Below, piece after piece: positions 18,965 through 23,054 of a stretch of DNA of 23,054 bases. A program made the position numbers and the translations under genes. The stretch's first letter is position 1, and each line of letters begins with the position of its first letter. The notes beneath the pieces are model-generated. The model was not told where the DNA came from. It did not search any database and saw nothing but the letters and a program-made list of their open reading frames with translations. The stretch is taken from assembly GCA_000969725.1 (NCBI GenBank), contig JXSR01S011702.1. One strand, 5' to 3'. The stretch comes from Ophiothrix spiculata. Its lineage: Eukaryota; Echinodermata; Ophiuroidea; Amphilepidida; Ophiotrichidae.

Positions 18965-19013
18965 TTCCAACCAGCCCCAGTCATATCTATTTTCTAGCTA
19001 ACTAGCTATTGTG
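18965..19013 (-). pseudogene. Partial decayed copy of LSG1 exon 1 start
   Basis: Reversed, the sequence holds GATATGACTGGGGC within a stretch that aligns to the first ~48 bases of the exon at 18928 (GCCATACTAGTGAGCTG... against GCCACAATAGCTAGTTAG...). The strongest shared run is 14-15 bases. It lies about 40 bp upstream of the real acceptor. Confidence 0.5.
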
Positions 19014-19301
19014 GCATGCATATTGGTTCAAATAGAACATCATATAGTAGTCATGGAAAATAGTACACAATTTTGGGCCATTTTTTATGCAAGTCTATGG
19101 ACTGCTCCTCCTCCAACTCCACCCATGATGTAGCTTTAACTCCCTTATTATCTATTCAATTTACTCAACTTTTTGCATCTTAAAGAGGACAGAATTACCT
19201 ACAAACTGATACCAAATTTGTTGTTTAAAAACTTCTACTTTTCAAAATATTTTGCTTAGAACATAAAATTTCCATGTTAAGTGAAATAAATCCATGATAA
19301 A

Positions 19302-19471
19302 ACAAATATTGACTGCTTTTAGTTTGGGGTATGGTTAAAATTATTTCCCCTTGGTGATCTAAAAACCATTATTATGCCCTCAGCCTCGCTTCGGGCATAT
19401 TCATGGTTTTGAGATCATGTCACCTCGGGAAAATAATTTAAACCATGCCCCTCAAAGCAGTCAATATTTGT
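19302..19471. repeat. Foldback element with ~78-bp arms
   Basis: Left arm ACAAATATTGACTGCTTT, GGTATGGTTAAAATTATTT, CAAAACCAT-like and TATGCCCT; the right arm is its reverse (CATGGTTTAAATTATTTTCC, CTCAAAACCATGAATATGCC). The loop is about 11 bp (CAGCCTCGCTT). Confidence 0.82.
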
Positions 19472-19712
19472 ATAGGCCTATTTGATATTTTTTGCGAGCC
19501 ACACCAAAAATCTACTGCAAGAGCACTTACTACATGATATAATGCCTGTTCATAATGTTTTATAATTGTCAATATATGAGGTATAGCCTACATGGTAAAA
19601 CTATTGGTATACTTTAACCAAGATCTTGGTAAGCTTATGGATACATCTACATTGTATTACAGAATACTTGGTGTTATAGTACGGAGTGCACTCCATGACC
19701 AATATCATTATC

Positions 19713-19895
19713 CATAGACTCATAGACTCACCAGGTACACTGTATGCAGCGCCCTAAGAAGGAGCATTCGCACAGGGGACCCACGGCTTCACTTGACTGT
19801 CCGAACCACGGAGCAATTAGAGTAAAGTTTCTTGCCCAAGGAAACAAGGAGACGTAAACCGCCTGGCCCAGGGCTCGAACCCACAACATAGACAT
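19713..19895 (-). mobile_element. tRNA-derived SINE, second copy, head truncated
   Basis: Matches the 10449-10684 SINE: GTTGTGGGTTCGAGCCC with the B box, CGGACAGTCAAGTGAAGCCG-type body, GGGCGCTGCATACAGTG and end CCTGGTGAGTCTATG. The end is followed by a repeat of ATAGACTC. It breaks off before the A box, so it is 5'-truncated. Confidence 0.82.
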
Positions 19896-21015
19896 CATAA
19901 TGACCTGCCATTTTTTAACGCAAACATCTAAATTCCCTTTCCAATGTCTGCCAAAGACCCCTTTAATCTGCAGTTTAATTTCTGTGCTCATTAAACAGTA
20001 AGAAAACATGACTCATGAGTAATCTAACGAAAAGGGGATGGCAAACACCTGCTGATTTTAGCAGGTGAGATTGCATGCGTTGCATAAGAAAACCTGTCAA
20101 ACCGTAATGGCTGCAGTTTTGGTCTGGTGTATGGAAAAAGTTCGCGTAAATCTCAACACTCAAAATACTGCAAAAGAAGTAAGTTCATTTTTTCACCTTT
20201 TCATGCAAAAATATCCAAAATTTTACAACCCCAAAATACTATCTTACCGACATAACAACTGATTGGTTACAATAATCAAGTACTGCAATCAGGATCTGAT
20301 GATGTTTTTCAAAGTGAGCTCTCCATTGTCGAAACAAACATGGCGGTACGAGGCGTGATCTCGTGGGGGTTGAAGCATTATATTAATAGGGGTGTCATAG
20401 TATTTAAGGTACCTAAAATGTCATGTGAGTAGTTATATTTACCCATGAACAGATTGTACATGTATAGGCCGAGTATTATATTGATAAAAATAATAAATGT
20501 TATGTGTTGTATATACTAGATGTTGTAGAAAGTATGATTTGGGCTTACAACTCATATACACTTTTAGACCTAAATCTATAATAGGCTAAGACATTCTTTT
20601 GAAGCAATGTAGCTGAACCTACAGATCAGTCTTACAACAACTGCACACGCGCTTCACTGTGTTGGTGAGTCCCCCATTTGGTGACTGGTTGATTTAGTCC
20701 GAAACTAGTGCTGGGGGTAATTCTTTTATACGGGTCGGTATTTGGGTCGCATTTTTGGCGCACTTGGTGAAAAATCACTCCCTGGAGTTACATTGTATCT
20801 CGTCTGCCTATCGCTGGTCAACACATATTGAGCATTGCAGGATCGTAAGTGCTTTTTTTGAGCATACATAATGACGTTAGAAATTATTAGGCCTAATGTG
20901 ACCTATCCAAGGGCAGTATCCAATCAATAATTTGTCATAAATACGTCAGTACACCTTTGAGCATCTGATAATACGGCCTATGGTCTGAGAAAACAATCAT
21001 CAAATTTCACCTTTA
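19896..21015. other. Unassigned sequence upstream of the visible LSG1 exons
   Basis: The first LSG1 exon was expected here or further right and was not recognised. A small hairpin CACCTGCT/AGCAGGTG lies at about 20047. Around 20330-20400 CpGs are denser and AACATGGCGG occurs, a YY1-like/start-type motif on the plus strand. Confidence 0.4.
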
Positions 21016-21019
21016 TTAA

Positions 21020-22132
21020 AGGTGTAGGTTCCGATCACATTCTCATCCCCAGGGCTCAACTGGAAGTAGTAAATTTTTTGATGCCAAATGAAAGCCCATA
21101 TTTTTCTGATTATGAATCCAAAATTTCACCTCAAAATTCATTATAGTTTTGGAGATACAGCACAAAATATAAAATTATTTGGTAGGGGAAAGTGGGGTAA
21201 TCCCGAACGCGGGGTAACCCCGAACACCGTGATTACAGAAAAACGTGAGAGGGGGAGATGTTGTAACTACCATATGGTGTTAGCTATAAGTGGACTGAAA
21301 CCAAACATAAAGTAACCGAGAAAAAAATCTCGTATATTCTCGCGAGAATTGCAAAAAACGATTTTTCGTGAAACTCACTTTTTAAACTATAATTTTCTCG
21401 AGGATATCAAATATCTAAAAGAAGAGGAAGAGTAAGTTTTGCTTAGTTTAACAGGTTCATGAGTCCATCTAGCTGGAAAAACTAAGGATTAGAGAAATAT
21501 TTTTATATGTATCTTTTGAAAAAAATCCAAATTTCAAAATTGGCTTGCATTGGGGTAATCCCGAACGATACACCGTTTCCATGGCAACCAGTATCGGCGT
21601 GACCAATTAAGATGATAAATTTGAAACACTTACTGAGCTTTTCAACATGTATGATTGTTATCTTATTTATGCTACAAGAAACAGAAAATGAAATTTTTGC
21701 TCCATATGGACTTGCCTATTGAAAAAACACGTTCGGGATTACCCCACGGCCGCGGGGTAATCCCGAACACAGCAAGTTTTTTGTTTGGATCATAACTTCT
21801 TTTATATTAGAGTTTAGTACGTGAAACCATATGTCTAGGTATAAGGTAATGCTTCCACTTTGTATTGGTAGGGTTATTCTTGGTAAACCTTGTTTTGTTG
21901 TCAACTTATAGGCTCCAAAGTAAAGCCGTTCGGGATTACCCCACTTTCCCCTATACTTATTTTCTTTTGTATTTATATAACAGCCTCATCCCCAGGGTTG
22001 CATACTTTCTTTTGCGTCTCAGGAGAAAACAAGACACAAACCAAGGTTGAAACCTAGCACAATGCATTTTGTAGGTCAAGGTCAATCAGTTAAAAGTAAA
22101 TTATACATATCCTAAAATAGGAACCTACACGG
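21020..22132. mobile_element. MITE copy 2 (AAGGTGTAGGTTCC ends), interrupted
   Basis: Same family as 15794-16145. The left half runs 21020-21184 and the right half 21952-22132, ending (reversed) CGTGTAGGTTCC. It is split by a 767-bp TA-flanked element at 21185-21951. Confidence 0.85.
21185..21951. mobile_element. TA-flanked element with GGGGTAATCCCGAAC repeats, nested
   Basis: Ends GGGGAAAGTGGGGTAATCCC and its exact reverse, flanked by TA (21183-21184, 21952-21953). GGGGTAATCCCGAAC occurs six times in either orientation: 21194, 21211 (one base changed), 21552, 21731 (reversed), 21754 and 21928 (reversed). The pair at 21731-21768 forms a palindrome with a short spacer. No transposase frame. 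The host copy at 15794-16145 lacks it. Confidence 0.88.
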
Positions 22133-22182
22133 TCACAAACCTGCGCTCGCAAATCTCATTTCAAACTCGATTCTCCCCCAAG

Positions 22183-22396
22183 ACATGACATTGTCGACAA
22201 AACTGGACAAGTAAAAATTTCATAAAATTTTACGTTTGACTGTCAAGTTATGGGTGTAACTTATTAGCAGCTGAGCTTTAACAAACTGTTGTGTTTTTAG
22301 TGTGTTGCATTTTAATAGGCTACTTCGTCATAATTTTAAAGTTATTACGATGGTTCACAACAAAAAAACAAAGTTTCAATTTTATATCATCCGTAT
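22183..22396 (-). repeat. Partial copy of the 12712-13181 MITE
   Basis: Reversed, it shares GATGATATAAAATTGA, TTTTTTGTTGTGAACCATCG, ACTTTAAAA, GCTGCTAATAA and TTACTTGTCCAGTT(C/T)TGT with 12901-13110. Terminal repeats are not both present, so it is truncated or older. Confidence 0.75.
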
Positions 22397-22424
22397 TATC
22401 AGTGTTCGATTTACCACCTGTTCA

Positions 22425-22492
22425 CCTGCACAAATGCAGGTGACTTTGATTTTGTGCAGGTAGCTTTTCAACCCTACCTGCACATGTGCATG
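22425..22492. repeat. Cluster of CACCTGCA/TGCAGGTG words
   Basis: CACCTGCACAAATGCAGGTG forms a palindrome, followed by TTGTGCAGGTAGC and CTACCTGCACATGTGCATG. These E-box-like words may belong to the neighbouring poly-G-ended element. Confidence 0.55.
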
Positions 22493-22888
22493 CCCGGGGG
22501 GGGGGGGGGTACTCAATTTTGGTTTTGGTAGGAGTGTGCTGCTGGGAAATTTGAAGTACCACCCATGTATATACCAATATTTAAGAAAAAGGGACCCATC
22601 CATATACCAAATTCCCAAAATTTTGAGTCGAGTTTATACAAAAAATGAAATTTTCCCCGAAAATTAACGCTAATTTGGCAAAAATTTTCTGATTTTTGTT
22701 TGAAATTTAGAAAAACAATCCAAAATTTGCGCACATTTTTAGAAAATTAATAACACATTTTGCAAAGAAAAAGGACCCATTGAAATACCAGACAGCCTGA
22801 TTTTGCTACCCAAGTTTGCGGCACATCCCCGTAATCACTTTTGAACTATTTTTATTTTTTAAGTACCCCCCCCCCCCAGGGTGTGCAT
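22484..22888. mobile_element. Inverted-repeat element with poly-G ends
   Basis: The left end has 14 G followed by GTGCATG-side context and TACT; the right end has 12 C preceded by AAGTA and followed by AGGGTGTGCATG. The two are reverse copies. Inside, GACCCAT(C/T) and ATACCA words repeat. Such G-run inverted repeats are unusual and hard to assemble. Confidence 0.7.
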
Positions 22889-23054
22889 GTAACATAATTT
22901 TGGCCCTGCAACTCCTCTGTAAGTAAACTAGATAAATCAGTGCCCTTTTAACCGATGGTATATACTGCCGCCCCACGACAGAAGGAAGTATGGGACATAT
23001 TCATGTATTAGAGATATGAAGCAAAAACTATATTTTGTGTCTTTTTGAAAACTT
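22889..23054. other. Unassigned right edge
   Basis: No exon or repeat recognised. Confidence 0.4.

Noticed and set aside
19118..19131. ATGGGTGGAGTTGG as start of the missing LSG1 exon
   Set aside because: The frame stops after 13 codons, without a donor or the basic N-terminal sequence expected.
1..23054. CRISPR array, operon or prokaryotic defence system
   Set aside because: No regularly spaced short repeats with spacers and no compact gene clusters; the sequence is clearly intron-bearing eukaryotic DNA.

Overview
This is eukaryotic DNA: one spliced gene spread thinly through AT-rich, repeat-packed sequence. I read the gene on the minus strand as LSG1, the cytoplasmic circularly permuted GTPase of late 60S ribosome maturation. 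Ten coding exons between 18928 and 3179 join without a frame error into 1659 bases (553 codons). The first coding exon (roughly the N-terminal 30-40 residues) and the C-terminal exon(s) were not found. The latter probably lie beyond position 1. Repeat content (tRNA-derived SINEs, hairpin MITEs, a LINE tail, poly-G-ended elements) suggests a marine invertebrate, perhaps an echinoderm or hemichordate. That placement is inference only.

Layout, left to right. 1-1366: unassigned sequence and a ~145-bp tandem repeat rich in TGACCT. 1367-3168: two TA-flanked inverted-repeat elements, the second holding a nested hAT-like MITE with an 8-bp duplication. 3179-3258: last exon seen. 3381-5500: hairpin elements and a tRNA-derived SINE. 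5790-5913: exon 9. 5914-7866: an intron with U12-type AT-AC signals, containing a 1-kb foldback transposon with a dead transposase fragment. 7867-8010, 9391-9492, 11130-11575, 13197-13476, 15159-15306, 16188-16274, 17468-17588 and 18802-18928: exons 8 to 1, each separated by introns carrying MITEs, SINEs or hAT/mariner-like elements. 18929-23054: no LSG1 exon found; it holds a foldback, a SINE copy, a nested MITE pair and a poly-G-ended element.

The only cellular gene supported is LSG1, so no multi-gene pathway is visible. The most notable points are the AT-AC intron inside the GTPase domain, decayed tandem copies of exon 2 (and a partial copy of exon 1), transposon ends lying within 8-45 bp of several splice sites, and a nested insertion whose empty site is preserved in a second copy of its host element. 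I see no sign of a new defence, mobile or regulatory system beyond these.
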